Source: Erythrobacter sp. CCH5-A1
Lineage (GTDB): Bacteria > Pseudomonadota > Alphaproteobacteria > Sphingomonadales > Sphingomonadaceae
Length of the DNA stretch: 45,599 nucleotides
Direction: 5' to 3'
Assembly (NCBI RefSeq): GCF_001557115.1
Contig: NZ_LSKQ01000075.1
Span: 1 to 45,599 of the forward strand
The translations under genes were made by a program, and so were the position numbers. The notes beneath the pieces were generated by a model. It did not search any database. It saw nothing but the letters and a program-made list of their open reading frames with translations, and had not been told where the DNA came from. Within the stretch, counting starts at the first letter, position 1; each line of letters opens with the position of its first letter. Shown here piece after piece: positions 32,583 through 41,609 of this stretch.

Positions 32583-32881
32583 AACGCGCTCTTCTCCTCG
32601 CACTGCCGCTTGCGCTCGCCGCCTGCGAGCAGCAGGCCACCGCCCCCGCCGAGCAGGGCGGCGCGGCCTCGGGCGAGGTGCTCCCCGGATCGATCTCGGA
32701 CGCGATGATCCCGCTCGAACAACTTGATTCGCAAGCCCCCCTCGCCCCGCGACAGGTGCAGGCCGAGGGCGAGAACATCGATGCCGAGCAGCCCGAAGTC
32801 ACCCCTATGGAAGGCATCGAGGGCGCACCTGCCCCGGCGGACGCTCCGGCCGCGCCTGCGGCACCGGCTCCGGCCGAATAG
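32579..32881 (+). CDS. Small predicted lipoprotein
   Basis: The 100-residue product has a short signal peptide ending in a lipobox (LALAAC, lipidated Cys at residue 16), followed by a low-complexity Glu/Ala/Pro-rich chain with acidic repeats and no recognisable domain. It should be anchored to the periplasmic face of a membrane. Its ATG overlaps the lipB stop, so it is translated with lipB, although a functional link is unclear. The function is unknown. Confidence 0.75.
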   Translation: MKRALLLALPLALAACEQQATAPAEQGGAASGEVLPGSISDAMIPLEQLDSQAPLAPRQVQAEGENIDAEQPEVTPMEGIEGAPAPADAPAAPAAPAPAE

Positions 32882-32914
32882 CTGTCCGAAATTGGGCGGG
32901 AAGCTGCCGCTTTT

Positions 32915-32996
32915 CGTCATCCCAGCGAAAGCTGGGACCTAGGGCGGCAGTCACCGCATCAAGAGGCCCGAGGCCCCAGCTTTCGCTGGGGTGACG
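32915..32996. repeat. REP-like inverted repeat pair
   Basis: Two 26-bp palindromic units face each other: one at 32915-32940 with stem CCCAGC-gaaa-GCTGGG, and its inverse at 32971-32996 with CCCCAGC-tttc-GCTGGGG. They differ at only two positions when one is reverse-complemented. This is the layout of paired repetitive extragenic palindromes. The unit may double as a convergent-gene terminator between the lipoprotein and ene-reductase genes, although no T run follows. Confidence 0.75.
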
Positions 32997-33078
32997 GAGA
33001 AGGAAAGGCTGGGGCGATCACCGCACGGCGGCTCCTGGCCCGGCAGCGCCCGAAAGCGGACACTGCCGGGGTGCCAAT

Positions 33079-34191
33079 TCACTCCGCCGCTTCGGCCTGT
33101 TCTTCCGCGAGCGTCGGGTAGTCGGTGTAGCCCTGCGGAATCGGGAAGTACCAGCTCTTGGGCACGTCCTTGTTGGGGTTCCAGTGGGCGCCCGCCGCGA
33201 TGCGCTTGTCGAGATCGGGGTTGGAGATATAGGGCCGCCCGAAGCTCACCGCGTCGCACTTGCCGCTTTCGACGTCCGCGACCGCTTCCTCGGCGGTGTA
33301 GTCCGAATTGAGGATCAGCTTTCCGGTGTAGATCTGGCGGATCAGCGGGCTCTGCTTGGGCACGTCGGTCCGGCCGAAGGTGCCCTCTGGCCCGGGCTCG
33401 CGTAGTTCGACGAAAGCGAGGCCGAGTTCCTCGCACACCTTGGCCGCCGCGCCGAAGGTCGCAGCCGGGTTGCTGTCGTCGGTGCCTTGCGAATCGCCGT
33501 TGGGCGAGAGGCGGATGCCGACGCGATCCGCGCCCCACACGTCGATCAGCGCCTCGAGCACCTCGCGCATGAAGCGGGTGCGGTTCTCGGGCGAGCCGCC
33601 ATATTCGTCGGTCCTGAGGTTGGTCTTGTCGCGCAGGAACTGGTCGACGAGATAGCCATTGGCGCCGTGGAGCTGCACCCCGTCAAAGCCTGCCTTCTTG
33701 GCGTTTTCGGCAGCGCGGCGGTAGTCGGCGATGGTGCGCTTGATGTCCTCGTGGGTCATCTCGCGGGCGACGGCATAGGGCTGCTTGCCGGTCGGCGTGT
33801 GGGCCTCGCCCGGAGCCTGCGTGGCGCTCGCCGAGAAGGGCGGCTGGCCGTCGAGGAACACCGGGTGGACGATGCGGCCCATGTGCCACAGCTGCATGAC
33901 GATGAGGCCGCCTTCCTCGTGCACCGCCTTGGTGGTGGCCTTCCACGCCTCGGTCTGCTCGTCCGACCAGATGCCGGGCGCGCTCGGCCAGCCGAGGCCC
34001 TCGCGGCTGATGCCGGTCGCTTCGGTGAGGATCATGCCCGCGCCGGCGCGCTGGCGGTAATAGGTCGCCATGAGCTCATTGGGGACGAACATCGGCTCGG
34101 CCGCGCGCCCGCGGGTGAGCGGGGCCATGTGGATGCGGTTCTTGGCATGGAGCGCGCCCATCTGGAGCGGCTGGAACAGAGCGTCGTGCAT
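33079..34191 (-). CDS. Old yellow enzyme-family alkene reductase
   Basis: The 370-residue flavoprotein has the OYE/NemA TIM-barrel: MAPLTRGRA near the N-terminus, QLWHMGR, the substrate-binding histidine and asparagine in LHGANGYLVDQFLRD, RTDEYGGSPENR, and the FMN-phosphate region AVSFGRPYISNPDL. It reduces activated C=C bonds or nitro-compounds with NAD(P)H in the cytoplasm. I chose the ATG at 34191 (MHDALFQPLQMG) with an AAGGA site about 11 bases upstream; a start at 34233 would add an atypical leader. It is divergent from the EamA gene across 70 bp. Confidence 0.91.
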   Translation of the reverse strand: MHDALFQPLQMGALHAKNRIHMAPLTRGRAAEPMFVPNELMATYYRQRAGAGMILTEATGISREGLGWPSAPGIWSDEQTEAWKATTKAVHEEGGLIVMQLWHMGRIVHPVFLDGQPPFSASATQAPGEAHTPTGKQPYAVAREMTHEDIKRTIADYRRAAENAKKAGFDGVQLHGANGYLVDQFLRDKTNLRTDEYGGSPENRTRFMREVLEALIDVWGADRVGIRLSPNGDSQGTDDSNPAATFGAAAKVCEELGLAFVELREPGPEGTFGRTDVPKQSPLIRQIYTGKLILNSDYTAEEAVADVESGKCDAVSFGRPYISNPDLDKRIAAGAHWNPNKDVPKSWYFPIPQGYTDYPTLAEEQAEAAE

Positions 34192-34261
34192 GTGTGGGTA
34201 ATCCTTTCGGACCAGTTGCGATTGGCTATCCACTTGGGGGCAGCGGGGCTAGGGCGCAAGC

Positions 34262-35155
34262 ATGGAAAATGAGGATGGGCCCCAAGAAGAAGTTGCTGCG
34301 CATGCGCCGCCGCGCTGGCTCCTGCTCGCCGCGCTGCTCGGCGGCAATGTCGCACTCGCGATCGGGCCGTGGTTCGTGCGGGTGGCCGACACGGGGCCGG
34401 TCGCGGCGGGCTTCTGGCGGCTGTTCCTGGCGCTGCCTTTAATGGTGCTGCTCGCAAGGGCGAACCGTCAGCGGCTGACGGGTATCCCGACGGGGACGCT
34501 GGCGCTCGTGGCGCTGGGGGCGGTGACCTTCGCGTTGGACCTCGCCAGCTGGCACATCGGCATCGCGATGACGCGGATCGGCAATGCGACGTTGTTCGGC
34601 AATGCCGGGTCGATCGTGCTGCTGTTCTGGGGCTTCATCGTCCACCGCGTGGTGCCGGGGCGGCTGGAGGCGCTGGCGATTGTCTTTGCCCTCGGCGGCG
34701 CGGCGATCCTGATGGGGCGCAGCCTCGAAATCAGTCACGAGACGCTGGTGGGCGACCTGTTCAGCGTGGCGGCGGGTTTGCTCTACGCTGTCTATTTGCT
34801 GACGCTCCAGAACGCGCGCGGGGCCTTCGGGTCGTGGAGCCTCTTGGTGTGGGTGAGCATCTTCGGCGCGCCGGTGCTGCTGGTCATTGCCCTCGCGCTG
34901 GGCGAGCCGGTGTGGCCGCATGCGTGGGGGCCGATTGTCGGGCTGTTCGTGCTCAGCCAATTGCTGGGGCAGGGGTTGATGGTGTTCGCGCTCAAATATT
35001 TCCCGCCGCTGGTGGTGGGCCTCGCCCTGCTGACGCAGCCGGTGGTCGCCTCGATCTACGGCTGGGCGGTGTTCGGCGAGGTCTTGTCGGGGCTGGATAT
35101 TGCCGGCATGGTGCTGGTCGGCGCGGCGCTGGCAGTGGCGCGGGCGAAGGGTTAG
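34262..35155 (+). CDS. EamA/DMT-family transporter
   Basis: The 297-residue protein has ten predicted membrane helices in two EamA repeats, each with a small-residue-rich pattern (for example FALDLASWHIGIAMTRIGNA in the first repeat and LTQPVVASIYGWAVFGE in the second). The drug/metabolite transporter family exports amino acids, nucleotides or other small metabolites; the substrate here is unknown. Its stop codon overlaps the stop codon of the convergent AT-rich gene by two bases. Confidence 0.88.
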   Translation: MENEDGPQEEVAAHAPPRWLLLAALLGGNVALAIGPWFVRVADTGPVAAGFWRLFLALPLMVLLARANRQRLTGIPTGTLALVALGAVTFALDLASWHIGIAMTRIGNATLFGNAGSIVLLFWGFIVHRVVPGRLEALAIVFALGGAAILMGRSLEISHETLVGDLFSVAAGLLYAVYLLTLQNARGAFGSWSLLVWVSIFGAPVLLVIALALGEPVWPHAWGPIVGLFVLSQLLGQGLMVFALKYFPPLVVGLALLTQPVVASIYGWAVFGEVLSGLDIAGMVLVGAALAVARAKG

Positions 35156-35754
35156 GCTATCGCGTACTCGGCCATCAAAGCATCTCTAAACCCTTTGTAG
35201 GCCTTGATGGACTTTACCCAATCGGCTCTCGAATAGTGCGACCACTCTTTGAAGGGGACGTCCGCTAAGTGCTCTTGATTCCTCTTATCCCAAAGCCAAA
35301 CGAGTTGATCGTGAACCTTTTGATCAATTACTTGGAGTTCTAGATACCTAGCGACCCGGTTCTTGAATGAGGTTTTGCGCCCTAAACCCTGATGGTTTGG
35401 ACGAAGCGATAAGCTTTCGCAGATGTTGCCCACAAGGCAGACGGCTTCCTTGATGAGCATCTCTTGTGCTTGCCCACTTAAGTCGGTGTGGACAAATAGC
35501 CATCGAAGCACATCATGCGTCATAAGCGCGTAGCTCAGATTGGCCTTAAGCGTTGCGTCCTCAATGAATGCCAATTTCTGACGGTGCTTCGCCGCTGTTG
35601 GAAGAAACCCTCGCGGAAATCGCAGCTTCAGAATGTCAGAATGCTGAGGGTTTGCCTTCACAAAATCATGTGACATCTGGATGAGGGTGCTCGCCTCGCG
35701 AACTGCGACCCGAAGCTGTTCGTCAGTTTCGATTGGCTCGTCAGATATCGCCAT
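35152..35754 (-). CDS. AT-rich protein with HEPN-like motif, unknown function
   Basis: I do not recognise this 200-residue protein by name. It looks all-helical, and the segment LVWLWDKRNQEHL carries R158-N-x-x-H162, close to the Arg-x4-6-His motif of HEPN ribonuclease folds; a preceding helix (EMLIKEAVCLVGNICESL) fits that fold. Base composition is lower in GC than its neighbours (25 of 60 G/C at 35281-35340). It begins 3 bp after the nadA stop and its own stop overlaps that of the EamA gene, so it is wedged precisely between two conserved genes. The features suggest recent acquisition; a toxin or defence role is inference only. Confidence 0.75.
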   Translation of the reverse strand: MAISDEPIETDEQLRVAVREASTLIQMSHDFVKANPQHSDILKLRFPRGFLPTAAKHRQKLAFIEDATLKANLSYALMTHDVLRWLFVHTDLSGQAQEMLIKEAVCLVGNICESLSLRPNHQGLGRKTSFKNRVARYLELQVIDQKVHDQLVWLWDKRNQEHLADVPFKEWSHYSRADWVKSIKAYKGFRDALMAEYAIA

Positions 35755-35757
35755 CTT

Positions 35758-36759
35758 TCAATCCCCGCTAAACCGCACCCTCCCCAAATCCCCCATGCCC
35801 ACAGTCCCGCTCGCCATCTCGAGCATCCGGTCGAGGCTGCGCTTCGCCTTCAGGCGGATACCTTCTTCGATCTCCACCTGCGGCGACAAATCGCGCAGCG
35901 CCACGTAGAGCTTCTCCATCGTGTTCAGCGCCATGTAGGGGCAGATGTTGCACGAGCAGTTCCCGTCCGCCCCCGGCGCGCCGATGAAGGTCTTTTCGGG
36001 CAGCGCCTTCTGCATCTGGTGGATGATGTGCGGTTCGGTCGCGACGATCAGGGTGTCGCCGGGGAAGGTCTTGGCGAAGCTCAGGATGCCGCTGGTCGAG
36101 CCCACGTAATCCGCGTGGTCGATGATCGTCGGCGGGCATTCGGGGTGCGCAGCGATGGGCGCGCCGGGGTGTTGCTCCTTGAGCTTGAGCAGCTCGGTCT
36201 CGGAAAAGGCCTCGTGGACGATGCACACGCCGGGCCACAGCAGCATCTCGCGGTTGAACTTGCGGCTGAGATAGCCGCCGAGGTGCCGGTCGGGGCCGAA
36301 GATGATTTTTTGCTCGGGGGGGATTTGCGCGAGGATCGTCTCGGCGCTGGAGCTGGTCACGATCACGTCCGAGAGCGCCTTCACCTCGGTCGAACAGTTG
36401 ATGTAGGTCAGCGCGATGTGATCGGGGTGGGCTTCGCGGAAGGCGCGGAACTTCTCGGGCGGGCAAGAGTCCTCGAGGCTGCACCCGGCGTCCATGTCGG
36501 GCAGGATCACGGTCTTCTGGGGCGAGAGGATCTTGGCGGTATCGGCCATGAATTTGACCCCGCAGAAGGCGATCACGTCCGCGTCCGTGGCGGCAGCCTT
36601 GCGCGACAATTCGAGGCTGTCGCCCACGAAGTCGGCGATGTCCTGGATGTCGGGCGTCTGGTAATAATGCGCGAGGATCACCGCGTTCTTCTCCTTGCGG
36701 AGGCGGTCGATCTCGGCGAGCAGGTCGGCGCCGGTGGGGTTGCGGGTCAGCAGGCTCAT
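35758..36759 (-). CDS. nadA: Quinolinate synthase NadA
   Basis: The 333-residue enzyme condenses iminoaspartate with dihydroxyacetone phosphate to quinolinate in NAD biosynthesis. Conserved pieces include ILAHYYQTPDIQDIADFVGD, VIAFCGVKFMADTAK, DMDAGCSLEDSCPP, INCSTEVKALSD, AHPECPP, and the C-terminal cysteine cluster GNCSCNICPYMALNT that helps bind the [4Fe-4S] cluster. The length is normal. NadB and NadC are not in the window. The AT-rich gene follows immediately on the same strand. Confidence 0.95.
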   Translation of the reverse strand: MSLLTRNPTGADLLAEIDRLRKEKNAVILAHYYQTPDIQDIADFVGDSLELSRKAAATDADVIAFCGVKFMADTAKILSPQKTVILPDMDAGCSLEDSCPPEKFRAFREAHPDHIALTYINCSTEVKALSDVIVTSSSAETILAQIPPEQKIIFGPDRHLGGYLSRKFNREMLLWPGVCIVHEAFSETELLKLKEQHPGAPIAAHPECPPTIIDHADYVGSTSGILSFAKTFPGDTLIVATEPHIIHQMQKALPEKTFIGAPGADGNCSCNICPYMALNTMEKLYVALRDLSPQVEIEEGIRLKAKRSLDRMLEMASGTVGMGDLGRVRFSGD

Positions 36760-36828
36760 GGTCGGGTTCCCCGTAAACTCAAGAGCCGCCGATATAGGCG
36801 CTGGCGAGCGATTATCGAGCGAAAACCG

Positions 36829-37602
36829 TCAGCCGCCGAAGCCCGGCGGCAGGAAGGGCGCCATTGGCCGCTCGGCCCCCGCCGTGCCCGCGATCAGCCA
36901 TTCGGTGAAGGCATAGCCGATGGGCGAATAGGCGAGCATCATCGAGACCGCGAAGACCCCGACATTGATTCCCATGCCCCACCAATAGGCCGGATGGACG
37001 CGGCCATGCGCGCGCCAGTCGGCCCACATCCCGATCAGCGGAAAAATCCATGTCACCGCGATCGAGATCGGCCAGGCATAGGGGATCAGCAGCGGCGCAG
37101 GGATGATCCGCCCGAGGCCCGGCCCCGTCAGGATGCTCATCGCCACCAGCATCAGCCGCCGGTGCCAGCCCTGATGCCGCCGCACCCTCAGCGCCCACAG
37201 GGCAAGCCCCCCGAAGCAATAGAGCCCCATCGCATTGCTGATCACGAATTCGTTGACCGCAAAGAAGAACGGCCCTCCGCGCGCCTGTGCCGAGTGTACC
37301 ATCACCGCCGTGCCCGCGATCATCATCACCGGGATGAGGACATAGGCCGCGCGCCCCAGCTGGCGGTGCAGCGCGACATTGCCGCTCGCAATGCTGATCG
37401 CTTGCGCCGCATAGAGCCCGAGCCACGCCATGAAGATGATGCCGTGGGCATGGACCGTCACCGGCTCGGCAAAGCTCGACCGGCCGAGCGCGAGGTTGAG
37501 CACGAAGCCCGATACTGTCGCGGCGCACATGACGAGCGCCATGACCATGAAGAAGCGCGTATCGCCTGCCGGCGCGGCGCGCGGTGATGCTACCGTTGCC
37601 AT
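36829..37602 (-). CDS. Multi-pass membrane protein of unknown function
   Basis: The 257-residue protein has about six or seven hydrophobic segments, with conserved-looking VHAHGIIFMAWLGLYAAQ and ALHRQLGRAAYVLIP pieces containing spaced histidines, and WHRRLMLVAMSILTGPGLGRI in the middle. The histidine pattern recalls heme- or quinone-linked membrane proteins, but I cannot assign a family. The start at 37602 has a GGGGA site; an upstream TTG is unlikely. It is 69 bp upstream of nadA on the same strand. Confidence 0.75.
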   Translation of the reverse strand: MATVASPRAAPAGDTRFFMVMALVMCAATVSGFVLNLALGRSSFAEPVTVHAHGIIFMAWLGLYAAQAISIASGNVALHRQLGRAAYVLIPVMMIAGTAVMVHSAQARGGPFFFAVNEFVISNAMGLYCFGGLALWALRVRRHQGWHRRLMLVAMSILTGPGLGRIIPAPLLIPYAWPISIAVTWIFPLIGMWADWRAHGRVHPAYWWGMGINVGVFAVSMMLAYSPIGYAFTEWLIAGTAGAERPMAPFLPPGFGG

Positions 37603-37674
37603 GAAAGATCCCCCTCCCAAGCGTCCCCGGGGGCGGGTTTACCCACGGATCGCGCGGGCGCGCAAGCGGCGTTG

Positions 37675-38553
37675 CTAGACGACCCGCCAGACCTCGCCGT
37701 CGCAGGCCGCGAGGCCGCGCTTCTCGAGGTCGATCAGATGCGCGGTGACGCTCATCTCTGCCGCCCCGATCAGGCGCGTGTCGAGGCCCTTGTACATCTC
37801 GGGAATGAAGCCGCTTACGGGACGCGCGGCCTCGCCCAGCAGGCGCAGAATCTGCGCCTCGCGCTGGCGGCGATGGCCGATCATGCCGCGCACCAGTTGC
37901 TTCGGCTTCTCGATCGCCGCGCCATGGGCCGAGTGATAGCGCGCGTCATCGCGCGCCATCAGCTTCTCGAGGCTCGCCATGTAGTCGCCCATGTCGCCAT
38001 CGGGCGGGATGACGACGCTGGTCGACCAGCCCATGACATGGTCGCCGGTGAAGAGGGCGCCGCTCTCTTCGAGCGCGAAGCACAGGTGGTTAGAGGTGTG
38101 CCCCGGCGTGGCGACGGCAGTGAGCGTCCAGCCGGTGCCGCGCATCCCCTCGCCATCCACAAGCACGCGGTCGGGGGCGTAGGTCGGGTCGAAGGCCTCG
38201 TCGGAGCGGGGGCCGGCGACTTGCAGCATCAGGGGCGCGCAGCCGACGATGGGCGCAGCCGTAAGCGCGGCGAGGGGCGCAGCGGCGGGCGAATGGTCGC
38301 GGTGGGTGTGGGTGCACATGATCGCGAGGATTTTTCGGGATCCCACCGCGGCAAGGATCGCGGCGATGTGCGCGGCCTCGTCCGGCCCCGGGTCGATCAC
38401 CGCGCAGTCGGGGCCATCGGCCATCCCCACCACATAGGTCTGGGTGCCGGTGAAGGTATAGGGCGAGGGGTTGGGGGCGAGCACGCGCCTGACCAGCGGC
38501 TCGACGTCCTCGGCAAGGCCGGTGGGCCAGGGTTTTTCGGGGATGGTGACCAT
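37675..38553 (-). CDS. Metallo-beta-lactamase-fold hydrolase
   Basis: The 292-residue protein has the zinc-binding motif THTHRDH (about residues 80-86), a downstream VATPGHTSNHLCF histidine, the bridging Asp in LFTGDHVMG, and a final histidine in YHSAHGAAI. This fits the MBL-fold group that includes glyoxalase II-like and LACTB2-type hydrolases and often has a C-terminal winged-helix-like tail, as here (VRGMIGHRRQREAQIL). The substrate is unknown. An ATG at 38553 is chosen; a GTG at 38601 could extend it by 16 residues into the repeat region. Confidence 0.87.
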   Translation of the reverse strand: MVTIPEKPWPTGLAEDVEPLVRRVLAPNPSPYTFTGTQTYVVGMADGPDCAVIDPGPDEAAHIAAILAAVGSRKILAIMCTHTHRDHSPAAAPLAALTAAPIVGCAPLMLQVAGPRSDEAFDPTYAPDRVLVDGEGMRGTGWTLTAVATPGHTSNHLCFALEESGALFTGDHVMGWSTSVVIPPDGDMGDYMASLEKLMARDDARYHSAHGAAIEKPKQLVRGMIGHRRQREAQILRLLGEAARPVSGFIPEMYKGLDTRLIGAAEMSVTAHLIDLEKRGLAACDGEVWRVV

Positions 38554-38597
38554 GAAGGACACATGGGCTTCCGGTGTGCGGAGAGCAAGGGACTTGC

Positions 38598-38682
38598 CCA
38601 CCCCTGCCCCTCCCGCAAGCGGGAGGGGAGTTGTTTGCGCTACCGGCCCCCCTCCCGCTTGCGGGAGGGGTTAGGGGTGGGC
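38598..38682. repeat. REP-like inverted repeat pair
   Basis: Two GC-rich palindromes face each other: CCCCTCCCGC-AAGCGGGAGGGG starting near 38608 and CCCCTCCCGC-TTGCGGGAGGGG starting near 38649. They are flanked by inverse CCCACCCCTG and TTAGGGGTGGGC arms, so the whole block is an almost perfect large inverted repeat. It lies between the divergent MBL-fold and glpK genes, upstream of both, where a terminator would not be expected. Confidence 0.75.
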
Positions 38683-38744
38683 CCGCGCGACATCTCGACT
38701 TCCCGCGCGTGCTCCGGCTAGGAAGCGGCAAACGGGAGAGCTTC

Positions 38745-40217
<1,473 letters not shown>

Positions 40218-40221
40218 CCGC

Positions 40222-40683
40222 TTACCCGAAGCGACCCAGCTCGCGCCCGATCCGGTCCTGAAAGGCACGTGCGGGCGACGCCATCTCGAAGTGCCCGCGC
40301 CATGCCTCGTCGAGGCGGGCGATGCGCTGGTGGAGCTTCTCGGTGTCGGCGATCAATTCGCGGGTCTCGGGCTCGAGCAGCGCGAGCTGCGCCTCGTCCG
40401 ACGCGCGGTCGGGCGGGAGCGCGCCGTGGAGGCGGACCTGGTTTTCCGAAAGCTCGCCCGAGAACAGCGCGCGCTGGTTGAGCAGCCAGGCGAGGATATG
40501 CATCATCCGCGTGGTGGTCTTGAGCCCCTCGGTCGAGAGCGCGAGACGCACCAAGGCGTCCTCCCCCGTCAGCGGCTCGCGTACGCCGGCGGCGAACACC
40601 GCGCGCACGTCATCGGCAAGGATCAGCGCCTCGGAGTAGAGCGCCTCGATGATCGGGCGCGAAAGGTTGGTGGTGCGAACCAT
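40222..40683 (-). CDS. DUF1465-family protein
   Basis: The 153-residue protein matches the uncharacterised DUF1465 family of alphaproteobacteria as I recall it: an N-terminal EALYSEALILADDVRAVF helix, a central LSTEGLKTTTRMMHILAWLLNQRAL and a C-terminal helical tail. It looks soluble and all-alpha. It is convergent with glpK, 4 bp from its stop. Function unknown; the family name is from memory and not from a search. Confidence 0.75.
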   Translation of the reverse strand: MVRTTNLSRPIIEALYSEALILADDVRAVFAAGVREPLTGEDALVRLALSTEGLKTTTRMMHILAWLLNQRALFSGELSENQVRLHGALPPDRASDEAQLALLEPETRELIADTEKLHQRIARLDEAWRGHFEMASPARAFQDRIGRELGRFG

Positions 40684-40868
40684 GGGGCGGGACCCTACGC
40701 CTGTGCGGGCCAGCCCGCCATATTGGTATGGTTACTTTCCAAGCAATTTTCGCATCCGTCCCTTCCGGGAACAGATTTAACGGGTGGGTAAGGATGAGGT
40801 GTGTGTTTTGCGCGGCGGGATGCGGGGCGGGTGGTCTGCGTTGCGCGTGAGCGCGACTGCAAAACAAG

Positions 40869-41078
40869 CTACGCGATGATATCCGGCAGCAGCGTGTCCT
40901 CGATGATCGCGATCTGGTCCTTCAGACGCAGCTTGCGCTTCTTCAGCCGCGCGATCTGGAGCATGTCGGCCGAGGCCGAACCGCGCGCCGCATCGGTCAG
41001 CGCGGCGATCGCGGCGTCGAGATCGCGGTGCTCGGTCTTGAGCAATTCGAGCTTTTTCCTGAGCTCCTGCTCGGTCAT
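40869..41078 (-). CDS. DUF465-family small helical protein (YdcH-like)
   Basis: The 69-residue protein is a predicted helical hairpin: an N-terminal charged helix (ELRKKLELLKTEHRDLDAAI) and a C-terminal RLKKRKLRLKDQIAIIED helix, matching the DUF465/YdcH family. The function is unknown. A second member of the same family is encoded about 270 bp away on the opposite strand (41350-41517), and the two share the KKxKLRLKxxI segment. Confidence 0.8.
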   Translation of the reverse strand: MTEQELRKKLELLKTEHRDLDAAIAALTDAARGSASADMLQIARLKKRKLRLKDQIAIIEDTLLPDIIA

Positions 41079-41349
41079 GTAACGCCCCTGATCCCTTCCT
41101 GGCCCCGCGCGGTTTGTGTCCCGCGAAAATGCAGCGACGCGCTACGCGTTCCCGCAGGCTTTGGGTAGAGGCTTCGCACCGCCAGCCGCACTCGGCTCGT
41201 CGCACGCCGCCCCGTATGTGCCGCGTAAGGATTGGTCAGGACTTTGCAAGCTAGCCTTCCTGTGGTTCTTTCGAACCTGCGGCTCGGCCGCTTCGCATGC
41301 CGAGTCGCCTGCCCGGGGGCATCCCCCCGCTTCGACAGGAGAACGCCAT
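41079..41349. promoter_or_regulatory. Divergent region between two DUF465 genes
   Basis: The 271-bp gap must hold both promoters of the divergent DUF465 pair. I see no clear paired -35/-10 hexamers, no operator and no RNA gene. The right gene has an AGGAGA ribosome site just before its ATG. Confidence 0.4.
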
Positions 41350-41517
41350 ATGGCATCGACCGCAGTGTCTTCGCACCTCACCGCCCTTCAGACCAAGCAT
41401 GCCGGCCTCGAAGCCCGCATCCGCGACGAGATGGCCCGGCCCGCGCCCGACACCGCAACGATCCAGGCCCTGAAAAAGCAGAAGCTGCGATTGAAAGAGG
41501 AAATTGCCGGCGTCTGA
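41350..41517 (+). CDS. DUF465-family small helical protein
   Basis: The 55-residue protein has the same two-helix plan as the gene at 40869-41078, with ALQTKHAGLEARIRDEM and the shared ALKKQKLRLKEEIAGV ending. The AGGAGA ribosome site supports the ATG at 41350. It lies 92 bp upstream of ptsP on the same strand. The function is unknown; tandem or paired DUF465 genes are common in this order by my recollection. Confidence 0.78.
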   Translation: MASTAVSSHLTALQTKHAGLEARIRDEMARPAPDTATIQALKKQKLRLKEEIAGV

Positions 41518-41609
41518 CGCGCGCAGGGGGGCGGCGTAGCGGAAAGGCGCGATAATCGGCAAAGCCCACTTTTGCATTTGCCGCGCGGGTCGCATACATC
41601 TTGACCCCG

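Noticed and set aside
33079..34233. Longer ene-reductase starting at 34233
   Set aside because: The extra 14 residues are not typical of the family and a better ribosome site precedes the ATG at 34191.
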